64,000 nucleotides of DNA from Rhododendron vialii. Lineage: Eukaryota; Streptophyta; Magnoliopsida; Ericales; Ericaceae. The stretch's first letter is position 1. Each line of letters begins with the position of its first letter. Location of the stretch: assembly GCF_030253575.1 (NCBI RefSeq), contig NC_080559.1:26748501-26812500 (forward strand), written 5' to 3'. Both the position numbers and the translations under genes were made by a program. Positions 35,973 through 47,436 of the stretch are shown here, piece by piece. The notes beneath the pieces are model-generated. The model saw nothing but the letters and a program-made list of their open reading frames with translations. It was not told the origin of the DNA and did not search any database.

Positions 35973-38900
35973 CTAACATAGAGCTTTGGCCGCCTCAACT
36001 ACAGCCTCCACCGTAAGTCCTAACTCCTTGTATATCTTATCCGCCGGGGCACTGGCTCCAAAATGGTCAATCCCAATAGCCTTTCCTTTGCTTCCCACCA
36101 TCTTCTCCCACCCAAAAGTTGATCCTGCTTCAATACTAACCCTAGCAGAAACACTAGCCGGTAAAACACTGTCCTTGTACTCATCCGATTGCTCATCAAA
36201 CAACTCCCAGCTCACCAACGACACGACACGAACAGTCTTTCCACCCTTTCTAAGCTCATCCCCAGCTTTCGCAGCAATTTCTAACTCCGAACCAGTACCG
36301 ATCAAGATAACATCCGGTTTATTACCCACAGAATTGTCAGAAATTACATACCCACCCTTCTCTACTCCGGCAATTGATGTTGCAGGAAGGTTAGGTAGCT
36401 TCTGGCGGGATAAAGCAAGAACTGAGGGTCTCTTTCTGTTCATCACAGCAACTTTGTATGCACCAGCGGTCTCATTGCCATCGGCTGGCCGGAGCATTAG
36501 AATATTTGGCATCGCCCGGAAGCTAGACAAGTGCTCGATGGGTTGGTGCGTTGGCCCATCTTCTCCCAATCCGATTGAATCGTGAGTCATCACGTAGATA
36601 ACTCTGGCTTCGCTTAAGGCAGAGAGCCTCATGGCCCCTCTCATGTAGTCTGTGAAGACAAAGAAAGTTGCGCAGTAGGGGATTAGGCCAGGGGAGTGGA
36701 GAGCGATGCCGTTGCAAATGGCACCCATGCCGTGCTCCCTAACTCCGAATCGAACATTACGTTCCTCCGGGGTTTCTTTTTGGAAGTTGCCAAACATTTT
36801 CAGTAGTGTCATGTTCGACGAAGCGAGATCGGCACTTCCGCCTAGAAGTCCAGGAAGGACTTTTGCTAAGGCATTAAGGCATTGCTGAGACAGATTCCGG
36901 GTGGCGTCTGCTGGGCTCTCTGGGGTGTAAGTCTGGCAACAAAACATAAATCAACTATCAGAAGAATCATTTTCACAACTTTTTTTTTTTTGATAAGTAG
37001 AAGAATCATTTTCACAACTATCTCGATCCGATAACAAAATAATCATGAATCTCCTATGTATCATCGACAGACCTAATTGATTAGCCACTCAACTTATTAA
37101 AAAAAATTCCAAATCATTCCCTTGTGGGTAAAATACTTCGCATATTAAACAGATCAAAAATCTATGTACAAAAGATAATTGTCGTGTCCTGCTGTACATC
37201 CATATATCTAACTTCTTAAAATTGCCACGTGACGTACCCTTGCCCTTGTTTCTCAGGATATATAGCACACAAAGCGTTAATGAGGAACATATACAAATGG
37301 AAACCTACTCACCGGAAGTGCCTTCTCCCAGCCAACAGGGAATTTGCCGTTGATGAGAGATTTCAATTCTGCCGCTTCTTGTTTGTATTTCTTTTCATAC
37401 TCTGCAAACTTGGCATTCCATTCAGCTTCAAGAGCAGCGCCATCAGGAACATGGCGACTCCAGTGCCTGTCAATTGCAAGAAGCACATTGTCAGATATAA
37501 GTTAAAATTCTATGGGCCAAGCACATGTAGTCTTAATTACGATTACTTCTTAACATCCTCTGGCACATGGAATGGCTCATAAGGCCACCCAAGGTTCTTC
37601 CTCGTGGCATCAACCTCTTTAGCACCCAAGGCACTTCCGTGTGCACTGTACGAGTTTGCCTTGTTTGGTGACCCATAGCCAATGGTGGTTGTAATCTGTA
37701 AAGCCGATAGAAAAGAAACATCACAAAATCTAGAACTGAGAGTGAAAGAAGCTTCAAAGGTGTCATTATCATGTGGGAGACTAGACCTTGATTAAAGTGG
37801 GTTTGTCTTTGACAGCCTTTGCTTCTTTAATGGCGGCACGGATGTCATTGTATCCAGTATTTCCGTTCTTTACCCATATAACATGCCATCCAAGACCCTC
37901 AAAGCGCATCTCTACCGTCTCAGTAAATGCGATTTCTGTGTTGCCATCGATGGAAATGTGGTTATCATCATAGAAGGCAATCAGCTTGCCAAGTCCCCAG
38001 TGTCCAGCAAGGGAACAAGCTTCATTTGCAATTCCTTCCATTTGACAACCATCGCCGAGTATTGCATACCTAAAAAACTCCATTATCATTAAGTCACCTA
38101 CTTATAAAGAGGATAAAGAAGCATAGAAAGTGACACGAAGAAAGAATACTGTGAAATAAGAGAAACAACCAACAATCCTAGAACTCAGCACTTAAGTAGA
38201 CAACAGGGTACATAAGGAAAAGCATGTAAGAGATCTTACGTATAGTGATCGACAATCTCATTGTCAGGTTTGTTAAATCGAGCAGCCAAATGCTTCTCCG
38301 CCATGGCAAGACCAACAGCATTAGCTATACCCTGACCAAGAGGTCCTAAACAAGGAACCAGGAAGTGCATGCTATAAATCAGCATGTGAGAAAAAAGAAC
38401 AATCACACGGGGTACTAATGCCAGGGGATTAAGTTGAACTTCAAGGGAAGTGAACTAACCAGTTGTGACTTCAACACCTGGGGTCTCAAAGTTCTCAGGG
38501 TGACCAGGTGTTTTGCTCCCCCATTGACGGAAAGATTTCAAGTCTTCCTCCTGATTTTTTTAATTTTGAACACAACATAATAAGCATCCATATATAACTT
38601 GGAGCAGTGATTAAAAAGTGTAAGGTGAAGGTGAGGCGACAAAGCCCAAAAAAGACAAGGCGACGAGCCGCGAGGCGAGGCGAGCATTTAAAAAAAGGAA
38701 AGATATACTACCTAAATGACCAATATTCAGTCCTTAACATCACCATATTGCATAATAACCAACAATCCAACATATGAAATACTAGTAAAAAAACACAAAA
38801 TACGTTCATTCATAAAATATATATTGTTTGTGTGCCCACTGCCCACCAACAGTAAAATATATATATCCTATGAAGCACGGATACTCTATTTTGGCCTACG

Positions 38901-39646
38901 TATCACGTATCGTATCCGTATCTACGGACAATGATATTCTAGGATACTCTCCGGATACGTATCCGATACTCTTTTTAAAGTATCCTGCTTTTAGAATTAT
39001 TTGTGCGTATCCCGATACATTTCGGATATGCTCCGGATACGTATCCGAACGTTTTGGATACGCACAGATACGTGTTGGATATGCTCGGATATGTTTTGGA
39101 TACGCGGTAGGGTAAATATATTATTACTTAAAATATATGGGTTAAAATTGCAAGTAGGGACTATATTTTCCTTTTTCCCCCACCAATTGACACCAGAAAC
39201 ACACCGACGATATCTTCTCTCGCAACAACCTCGTAAGTCTCTCTCTCGTTTCTCATCTCTCTCTCTCGTTGTGTGTATTTATGTGTGTGTATATATATAG
39301 ATATATATATAACTACATAGATACAGTTATATATATATATATATATATTGTGTAATGAAAAACTTCAATCATTAATGAAATTTTAGGAATTAAAAATTAT
39401 ATATAATATATTTTTTATTTACTTTATATTCAACGTATCCCCCAACGTATCGTATTCTTCTTTTTGAAAAAATCGCGTATCCGTATCCCGTATCCGTGCT
39501 TCTTAGTATTTATCGTGTGTGTGTGTAGTGTGTACTGTTAGTAGACTAGAACCAAACGAAGAGAAGAAAATGAGAGGGGGGAGAGAGAGGGGTTCTATCC
39601 CAGAGACATATCGTGTGTGTGTGTGTGTCGGGAGAACCAGAGGGAA

Positions 39647-39692
<46 letters not shown>

Positions 39693-41720
39693 TTCGATCC
39701 TAGAGGGGTGAGATCGTATCTGATAGGAGCAAGAAGTAGATCTTTGAAGTGGATCTCTGAAGTCGATCATCAAAAAGAGAAGAAACGAGTTCTAAAGTTG
39801 ATCTATTGTTCGATCAATCGACGTAACAGTAAGTATTTATTTTAATTTTGCCCTGACGACGTGAGGCGAGATTTTCTGGCACCTCACACCTAGTCGAGCC
39901 AAATCACGACTAGTTGTTCGCCTCTTTAAACCTCGCCTCACACCTCTGAGGTGATATAGGCTCGCCTCATGCGTAGTCGTGCCTAGGTGATCGCCTAGTC
40001 ACGATTTTTTAATCGCTGACTTGGAGTTTCAACAGTGTGGTATAGAAGAATAGAAGTTGGGAAAAGCAAGTTAAAAAATATCAAGCGGTTGAGACACCTA
40101 TTTCAGGCATTAACTCAAAATGGTGGAGATGACAAAGGTATTTTTTGGTTCCTTCTTGATAAGCAAATAGCTACTTCAAGGAATGCATGAAAAGCAAAGA
40201 GAAAGGTCTATATAAACAATATTCTGTCTTCCAAGACTTGTAAACTTCAAACAATATATTTTGTGGGTTACATCTCTATCTAAGTCCCTAACAATAGTGT
40301 TGATTTATTTACCTTGGCTATATGATTCACGAGGTGTAACAACATTTCTGTCTTTGCAATTTATGATCAATTGAATTGAAAACATACAATCTGATTCAAC
40401 CTCCAGAACTCATTCACGAACCATAAAACCGCAGTTCATTCATGCTAACATTATCTCATTCCTACCTCCCGAGAATATTTGCAGCTAGAAATTGTACGAA
40501 TATCAGCAAACTAAGAAGCTAAAAAGACACATGCAATCACTTAACCATTTCTTTGACATGCGATAGATCACCATTTACATGAGAAATTATGAAATAACCC
40601 ACTGTAAGTAAAACCAAACCAAGCCTTTTTCAGTTTTTCCCATTCAATAGGAGCCAGCCACATGAATTTGTATGTGTTATTCCGCTCTACTAAGGCATAG
40701 TCTAATTGTTCAGAAAACTTATTTCTTCTACTGCAGACATTTAGCTACTCCCCCACCTTTTAGCACTACCATTTAACAGTATTTATTGCATCTATTGATA
40801 TTTGTTGCATGACACCAAACCATCTTAGTCTCTTTTCTCTAACTGATCTTTGTGGCAACCTCTTGGAGCCGGGCCGCAAGAGAGAAATCTCTTGTGAATC
40901 ACCTAGCCCCAGCGTGGATGGCCTAGTTTGATCGGACCTGGGAGGGGAATAGTAAGGGTGCGCGTAAGCTGGGCCCGGACACCCCTGACCATCGTACCCC
41001 CCCAAAAAAAGCTACTCTACCCATCCACGAATGTATTAACTAGGAATTCTATATTGGTCTCGCTCCGTATCCACCTTAACATTCTCATTTCCATAACACT
41101 CATCCATTTGGACCATTTGCATTTCACTATTCAGAACTTGCAAAACAAAAAATCAGAATGAAAGCAAACTCAAGACAAGACCTATAAAAAAGACAAACCC
41201 AATTCAAAAAAAACAAGTGAATATGCAACAAATTTACCTTAACACTGTCATAACCAGCAAGATGTAAAAGAGCATACTGCAACATACACCCGTGTCCAGC
41301 AGACAGCACAAACCGATCCCGATTGAACCAGTAAGGGTTCTTGGGGTTGTACCTCATCACCTCATCGTACAACACGTGTCCCACCGGGGCACAACCCATG
41401 GGCAGACCCGGGTGGCCGCTGGTCGCCTTCTCCACCGCGTCCACCGACAGGAACCGGATCGTGTTGACCGACTTATCGACCAATGCGGCCGCGGCGTCAT
41501 CGGTCTTCTCCGCCGCCTCCACCGCCGCCGCCCTGACCGTGGCGGCTCGCGATCCCAGTCCCTTCCGTCCCGCGACGACGGTGGAAGAGAGGGAGATGGA
41601 GCCGGGTTTGGATCCGGACAGGGCGAGGCGATTGGATTGTTGGTGGGTTGAGATGGGGTTGGGTGAAGAGCGAGAGAGGAAGGATTGGGAGAGGGAGAGA
41701 GAGGAGGTGGAAGTAGCCAT
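35973..41720 (-). CDS. Transketolase, chloroplastic
   Basis: Seven exons on the minus strand: 41720-41238, 38550-38460, 38345-38240, 38069-37787, 37695-37547, 37466-37313 and 36932-35973. All introns are GT-AG and phases close to give 741 residues, the size of plastid transketolases. Residues 1 to about 70 are a Ser-rich transit peptide ([19 protein letters not shown]) ending near VRAAAVE. Thiamine-diphosphate features follow: [36 protein letters not shown], then [14 protein letters not shown] with the GDG motif for Mg-ThDP. The pyrimidine domain has [14 protein letters not shown] with the catalytic Glu, [26 protein letters not shown] and the C-terminal domain to AAKALC. The enzyme moves two-carbon ketol units in the Calvin cycle and pentose phosphate pathway in the stroma. 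Intron 1 (2.7 kb) holds nested hAT elements. No lesion seen. Confidence 0.96.
38605..40018. mobile_element. hAT-type element, 1414 bp, in transketolase intron 1 (host of a nested MITE)
   Basis: Termini CAGTGATTAAAAAGTG (left) and TTTTTTAATCGCTG (right) are flanked by a perfect 8-bp duplication ACTTGGAG (38597-38604 and 40019-40026). Subterminal GAGGCGA/TCGCCTC words repeat at both ends. 38868-39506 is a second element inserted within it; the remaining 775 bp include TG, GA and CT microsatellites (39515-39690). Confidence 0.85.
38868..39506. mobile_element. hAT-like MITE, 639 bp, GAAGCACGG family, nested
   Basis: Left end CTATGAAGCACGGATAC and right end GTATCCGTGCTTCTTAG are inverted repeats. 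Flanking octamers TATATATC and TATTTATC match at 7 of 8. The first 250 bp are packed with GGATACG/CGTATCC words. It shares termini with 24030-24329. Confidence 0.78.
40751..41009. mobile_element. Retroposon patch: RTE-like LINE end (minus) joined to a SINE-like tail (plus)
   Basis: The minus strand of about 40766-40850 reads [20 protein letters not shown], resembling the RLRWFGHVxRR end of RTE-type LINE proteins. The plus strand from about 40930 reads GGTGCGCGTAAGCTGGGCCC then GGACACCCC and ends in an A run, like plant SINE 3' ends. AGCTACTC occurs just before (40743-40750) and just after (41010-41017), so the patch may have entered as one insertion. Confidence 0.5.
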
Positions 41721-41767
41721 GGGTAGAGAGAGAGAGAGAGAGAAGCAGAGGAACGAGTCTTTTATCT

Positions 41768-41777
41768 GACTATATAA
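41768..41777 (-). promoter_or_regulatory. TATA region of the transketolase gene
   Basis: CTTTATATAG on the minus strand lies about 50 bp upstream of the ATG at 41720. A GA tract (41726-41742) lies in the short 5' leader. A second AT-rich TATATATATA stretch is just upstream. Confidence 0.5.
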
Positions 41778-41846
41778 AGATTATATATATAGTCTCTACC
41801 TACTACCAACTTCTTGTAAATAATGAGTGTGAGGTTGCTTATACTG

Positions 41847-41856
41847 AGAGAGAGAG

Positions 41857-41895
<39 letters not shown>
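41847..41895 (+). repeat. GA/TG compound microsatellite
   Basis: (GA)n then (TG) repeats of about 17 units, upstream of transketolase. Confidence 0.95.
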
Positions 41896-41896
<1 letters not shown>

Positions 41897-42521
41897 GGGG
41901 TGGGGTGAGGCAGAGTCCAACAGAATTTTGATTCAGGTGGGGGGGGGTTTTTCGGTAGGCACGAGGTCAAATGTAGGAAATTGGACGGTTAGATGGGATG
42001 GGAGTAGAGAATCGTGGCCGTTGGAGTTTCGGTAGGATTTAGGTGTCGTTTTTCCTCTCTGGGTCCCTCATTTTGTTTGGTAACTCGTTTTGGACCTTTT
42101 GGTAGTTGGTTTCTCCACCTGGCGGCCTTTTTTTTTTTTTCCGTCGTTACAAGAGAATAATTACGTACCAACACCACCGGAAACTAGTCCACAGTCACTA
42201 ATCACCATGAAATTAATTCAATTAGGCTGATAATACTGGTAATCCAGAGCTGGAGTAGGAATGTGATTCTTGATAACAAATTCAACTAGATATCATATTC
42301 TCAAACTACGTAAGAATGTGATTTTTCTCGTACCGTAAAAATCTTAGCCAACTGTGCTTTTAGTGAGATGCATGAATTCTAAACAACTAAGCTAATCATA
42401 TTTAGTTGACGTTTCTCCGCCTTCCTAAATAAGCCAATGGGTGAACGTCACTGTTCTTTTGAGGGCGACTCGCACCGAGTCTTTTTTTATGGGATTCCGT
42501 TAATTTTTACTTAAAAAACTA

Positions 42522-42778
42522 CTTTATCCGCCTCTATTCTTTAGTCCTTTTTTAGGATTTCAAATAATTAAGGAAACACAATCATTACATTTTTGAAAAC
42601 TTGTTTTTCTACCCTTCAATAATTACATTTTCTTACTTTTTTAGTATTATTAAGTAAAAAATGAATGGGTAAAAGTGGAAATTCTTTATCTATTACCCAT
42701 TTAGTTTTCCTATGGAACACTCTTTTTTGGGACTGAAAAAAGTGCTAATTGGGACTAAAGAATGGGGACGGAGAGAGT
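42522..42778. mobile_element. Stowaway-like MITE, diverged
   Basis: TATTCTTTAGTCC at the left is complementary to GGGACTAAAGAATGGGGACG at the right, which ends GGAGAGAGT. This is a degraded CTCCCTCCGTCC terminus. Confidence 0.55.
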
Positions 42779-43816
42779 TCTTTATCTATTACCGATTTAA
42801 TGTGATGATTGAAATTGTTTGTTTGCACGTTTTATTTTTCAATTAGTACTATAAAATAAAATTAACTTAGTTGGATAATGTTAAGTATTTGATACGTATT
42901 CAAATTAAAATCGTAGTTTGAAATTCTTGACTAAATTTTTGAAACAAGACAAGTGTTTCTAAATCAAATGTTGAACGGAATGAGATTGAATTATGTTTTT
43001 GAAGAATTAGCTGAAAGACCAAATCGTACCACATAAAGAGTTCTAACCACCATCGAATCCGTGAAGCTTGGTTCGAGCTCCACACAAAGAAATAGCAGTA
43101 AGAAAATAGTAATTGACAATGATCTCTTTCATGCCAATCTTCATTAGCGTAAGCTTAGCTTCAGAGGTGAACACAAATTCTTATTTTGCAGGGATTGTCC
43201 TTGGATATCTTTGTGCTGTGTCACCAAACAAACGTAGTTTTTTCACTTTACCTTTCTTTTATTTTTGGTTCTCACAAAATTCGTTATCCAAACAAAGTTG
43301 GACGATTCCTTGTGAGAATTCGGAATTGACACGAAAAGCTTTGTTCATTTACTTCGTAATAGTATGCCCTTTGCCAGGGGTTAAACATGTGGTGTTTCGG
43401 CTCGATTTTGAGACAGTAAATTCTGGACTGTGGTAAATCTCGTCCGGACTATCGCTGCTACCGCAACTTTGATTTCGGCTCTCTGTTTCTCTGTATATCC
43501 CGTTCAGACAGTCACTACCTCCGTCTGGACAGGATACGCCGAGACAGTTCAATATCACTAACTGATGTGCACCTCTCGGAACTTCAAAAAAGAGAGCCAT
43601 ATTGGGCTTTCAGCCAATTGAACCCATCTTGGAGGCCTTGAGACTTAGAGTTGCAATCTGTGGAAGCTCTTTTTATCTGGCCCATCTCTTAATTGTTTAC
43701 TGGATTTTAGTATTTGGACAATAGAAAAGCCCAAATAGAAAATATCACATGTAGGCCCAAGTTTTACTTCTAGTTGGTTTTGGAAATGGGTTGCTAGCGA
43801 CAATTCCCAACAACTC
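42779..43816. other. Intergenic DNA, no gene seen
   Basis: AT-rich sequence. 43420-43560 repeats CCGTCCGGAC-like words (CTCGTCCGGACTATCGCT, CCCGTTCAGACAGTCACT, CTCCGTCTGGACAGGAT) but has no recognisable product. Confidence 0.4.
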
Positions 43817-44020
43817 TGGCCTTGTTCGGTTGCTAGTTTTGGGTATTTTAATTTTGATGGTGGGTGGAGAGAAAAATACGATAATGATTAGAGAGATGGT
43901 TAATGAGTAAAGAAAGAAATGAAAGTAATAATTGAAGAAATGAGATAATAATTGAAGAGAAAAATAGAGTAATAATTAAAAGACAAAATTAAAACAAAGT
44001 TAAAAAGAGAAACCAACAAT
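43817..44020. mobile_element. MITE of the TTTGTTTGG family
   Basis: GGCCTTGTTCGGTTGCTAGT, then interior repeats of ATAATGATTAGAGA and AGTAATAATTGAAGA, closing near TTAAAAAGAGAAACCAACAA. Confidence 0.5.
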
Positions 44021-44308
44021 CTATTTTTTAGTTTCACCGAATCCACAACACAGAGGTGTGCGTGCATGGTACAATTTTTTTTTATGACCGGATGCCCGGC
44101 TAACTTATGCACACCTTGGCTAATTTTGAAATTTTGAAGTTAATGACCGGACAAACCCCGAGTGACCTCAAGGTTTGGATTGTTAGTCCATCATAGAATT
44201 CGAATATGCGATCTTATAGAGAGCAAGCACTTATTTACTTTCACATGCCCATTTTGGCCAAACCCGTTGAGATTGTGTGTTGTGTGCTGTATGCATGGTA
44301 AAACTGTT

Positions 44309-44547
44309 GGAAGCGGGGGGGCTGCTGTCCCGGCTTTCCGGGCCCACTCCGGTCTCGCTCCGATAATCTAAAACGTTCACTTTGTAGAGCTCGTCGAGTA
44401 GAATAGCTATGTAAAAAATCAGCTTACTTGGATATCATTACTACTCGACGAGCTTTACAAAGTGAACGTTTTAGATTATCGGAGCGAGACCGGAGTGGGC
44501 CCGGAAAGCCGGGACAGCAGCACGCTGCTGCCCCCCCCGGGCAGCAG

Positions 44548-44581
<34 letters not shown>

Positions 44582-44586
44582 CCTCC
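44309..44586. mobile_element. Mutator-like foldback MITE A, 278 bp
   Basis: Long arms (GGAAGCGGGGGGGCTGCTGT left; complement ending CCCCGCCTCC right) pair through TTCCGGGCCCACTCCGGTCT, AACGTTCACTTTGTAGAGCT and GTCGAGTAG. The 9-bp repeat AAAACTGTT flanks both sides (44300-44308 and 44587-44595), as in Mutator-like elements. The right arm carries an extra GCTGCTG block and a C tract of about 32 bases. Confidence 0.8.
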
Positions 44587-44595
44587 AAAACTGTT

Positions 44596-46289
44596 AGAGG
44601 CCTTTAGGTTATTTCCCTCCTGTATATAAAGAGAGAGGTGGGTTTTCAGATTTGGAACGGCGATATTACCCAACTGCCCTCCATTTATTCTGGTATTTTC
44701 GCTTCAGTGGCTTTAACGTTTTATGGCCTTTTCAACCAAAACGATGTCGTTCTTCTATTTCTTTCTCCTGTTGAGATATGGTTCCCCTCCACATGCACAG
44801 CTCTCTATCTCTCTCTCTCTCTCTGCGCAGAGGACTCATCGAAAAATTGCGAAGCTTCACCGATGAAGACAGAATCACAAAGCCCTACCAGTAGAGGCCC
44901 GCAAGCGCATGCAAGTCCCTCGTAAGCAACTCGTGTCTGTGGCAGCAGCTTCTATGTCCGCCTTAAGCGATGGCAGAGTAGATTCTAAGGAAGCACAAAA
45001 CTTATCATCGTAAACTTTCTTTGGGCTCAAAACTCTTCGATGTTCTTATTATTCTTCGATTGTAGTGTTTGATTTTGTTACGAGATTGTCCATTTGTTCG
45101 ATTTAGGGTTCTTATTATACTTCAATTGTTTTGTTCAATGTAGGATTCTTGTGAGAAAATTAAATTCAAAGTGTTACTTTTATACATTAATTATCCATCT
45201 TAACTAATTAGTTTTCACCCTCTTTGTACAGATCCCGTTCATTGATTATCTTCATCTAGAGTGCCTAAGTTCGGTCTTGAGACAAAATGAGGTAGTCGAA
45301 AAGTGTTTATTTTTCCTACAACATGAATGATGTATTTAAGTGTTCTTATGTATTTGTCCCTCTCTCATTTTGGGTAGAAATATTTGTCCTCCTTTTTTTT
45401 TTCTTTTTTCTTTTTTTGTTTGGGTGTTAAATGTATATACAACATAATATGATGAAAATGTCTCATGCCACAACTTCTGTTATAATTTAGTGCTCGCATA
45501 ATTTAGAAGGGCATAAAATAACTACTCATTGAAAGAGAGTTAAACATTTATTTTGGTTGTTGCGTGGAAATCTTAGGAATTCATTAGAAAGAATGTGCAA
45601 CTTGGAAACAAAACATTAAGGATAATTGAACTCGTTATGTTATGTGTCCTTATAAAGTGATATTTTATTTTTTAATGTGTTTGTGGATGGTCTTAAACGA
45701 ATGTACCAGATTTCTCTTTTTCGTTTGGTAGACAAACCCACCAAATTGAAGTTCTGGACTTATGATTACAAATGGGAGTCGATGGGACCATTGCATCAGT
45801 TAGAAGAGGCACTCATTTGGGAGCAAATATGGCTAAAATTTAGGATAGCAGCATCATAATTAAGAGGACGAAGCCACTAACAGATCGTTAGGTAGGTAGA
45901 TCTTCAAAGAAAAGGAGAAAACTTTCCATTCCCCTTAAAAGAGCATGCCCGCATCAATTTGCTAAGCATTAGCAATTGACTAGGTGAGTTTGGTAGGTGA
46001 AATTACCCTCTTGTCATCCCTAACAAAAAAAAATTAATTTGCTAAGCATCCCTTATCTACTAATGAATAATTTAGGTTTTCACTTCGGTCTTTTTACCTC
46101 CCCTCAATATCTATTCAATAATTGATTGCATGTTTTAGTCTTTTAAGTAGGGTCGACGTGACTATCGTCGTCGTTATTTGTTGCTCTCTCTCTCTCTGAA
46201 TATTGGATATTGTTTTCCTTTTCTTTTTTTGATTCTTTGTTTAAGGTTATGTTGGTTTTAAGTTTTCCGTCTTTCGTTTATTCTCTATG
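44596..46289. other. Intergenic DNA with a few coding-like stretches
   Basis: No confident gene. 44640-45015 is GC-richer and looks like the start of a transcription unit, with a CT tract at 44806-44824. A frame at 45677-45859 (ending EQIWLKFRIAAS) matches nothing I know. Confidence 0.4.
44909..45013 (+). CDS. Possible small ORF or first-exon relic, 34 codons
   Basis: ATG opens MQVPRKQLVSVAAASMSALS and ends EAQNLSS with a stop. The frame is also open upstream (EARKR). It follows a CT-rich leader-like stretch. The composition looks coding, but family, splice sites and expression are unknown. Confidence 0.2.
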   Translation: MQVPRKQLVSVAAASMSALSDGRVDSKEAQNLSS

Positions 46290-46509
46290 CAGTGCCGGCT
46301 ATAAGATTTTTGGGACCTAAGACGAAATTGTGAGGGGGAAAAAATATTCTCACGAGGAAGGAATAGAGAGGCCCCTACAACTTGAATCATGTATCTGTTG
46401 AATAGCAAAATTAAGCTTTTCCATTGGGATATCTGAAGCCCTAATTTTGAGCCAAAATTCGGGGGCTTAAGTGAGCGGCCTCGTTCGGCTTAGCTCAAAG
46501 CCAGCCCTG
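46290..46509. mobile_element. hAT MITE, 220 bp
   Basis: CAGTGCCGGCT and AGCCAGCCCTG termini, flanked by TCTCTATG (46282-46289) and TCTATATG (46510-46517), 7 of 8 matching. It resembles the ends of 12046-12878 (CAGGGCC type). Confidence 0.7.
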
Positions 46510-46772
46510 TCTATATGGGTTTTATGAATTCGTGTGGACGTTAAACTGCATGGAATTTAGTAGTTCAAATTTCGTTATCTGATTCATAACGTCGTCAGTT
46601 GGGGGCAGGGCATATTCACTTGTTTTGGTTATTGATTCTTTCAGTAAGATATGTTAGTTATAAATCTTGTTATTCTGATAGGCTTTCAGAAGAGATCCAT
46701 GATTTTTCATAGTTTGAAACCATGTCGACTTTGTGACGGCTACTTATCTCTTGCACTTGGTGGGAAAAACCA

Positions 46773-46916
46773 TAGCTGGAATATTTGCTGCAGGAATATG
46801 AAGCGAAGCAATTGTTGAAGCAGACATTTGAGGTTCAAAATGAAAGCCTTCCATCCCAACCAAGATATGGTGACAAACTCACAATATTGCTTCGACTTAG
46901 TTATAGAGTACTTTAG
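46773..46916 (+). pseudogene. Short coding-like fragment
   Basis: The frame reads LEYLLQEYEAKQLLKQTFEV then QNESLPSQPRYGDKLTILL to a stop at 46914. CTGCAG before GAATATG could be a splice acceptor. It has a helical, charged look, but I cannot name a family. Confidence 0.2.
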
Positions 46917-47063
46917 CATTGTGTGCTGCATAATTTTGCTTCCACTTTTAATTTGCGGTTTTGATGAATTAAGTAATTCTTATAGATTTGGAGTGAAAGT
47001 GAAGAAATAACCGTACTTGTAAAAAACTGTACAACTGTACTTGTTTTGATACTTGTAAAAAAC

Positions 47064-47427
47064 GGGGGGCTGCTGCCCCGGGTTTCCGGGCCCACACTGG
47101 TCTCGCTCTAATGATCGAAAACGTTCACTTTGTAGAACTCGTCGAGTAGAATAACCATCCAAAAAAATCAGCTTAATTGGATATCATTAAGTCTCTGATC
47201 GGAGCCCATATAACTCTCGGTCCATGGGTTACAGTGGATTTGATCCAGTGTTTCGGATCTATTCTTTTTAAGATAAAAAGGTTCCGATCAGGTACTTAAT
47301 GATATCCAATTAAGCTGATTTTTTACAAAGTTATTCTACTCAACGAGCTCTACAAAGTGAACGTTTCCGATTATCGGAGCGAAACCGGGGTGGGCCCAAA
47401 AACCTGGGGCAGTAGCCCCCCGCTCCC
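47064..47427. mobile_element. Mutator-like foldback MITE B, 364 bp
   Basis: Same family as MITE A. The left arm starts GGGGGGCTGCTGCCCCGGGT and the right arm ends ACTGCCCC-complement then CCCGCTCCC, with shared internal blocks AACGTTCACTTTGTAGA and AATTGGATATCATTAAG. The 9-bp duplication GTAAAAAAC flanks both sides (47055-47063 and 47428-47436). The left end lacks the outermost GGGAGC found on the right. Confidence 0.82.
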
Positions 47428-47436
47428 GTAAAAAAC

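Noticed and set aside
39519..39845. A 108-codon frame in transketolase intron 1
   Set aside because: It is made of GA/TG microsatellite translation (repeated RE residues) inside a transposon.
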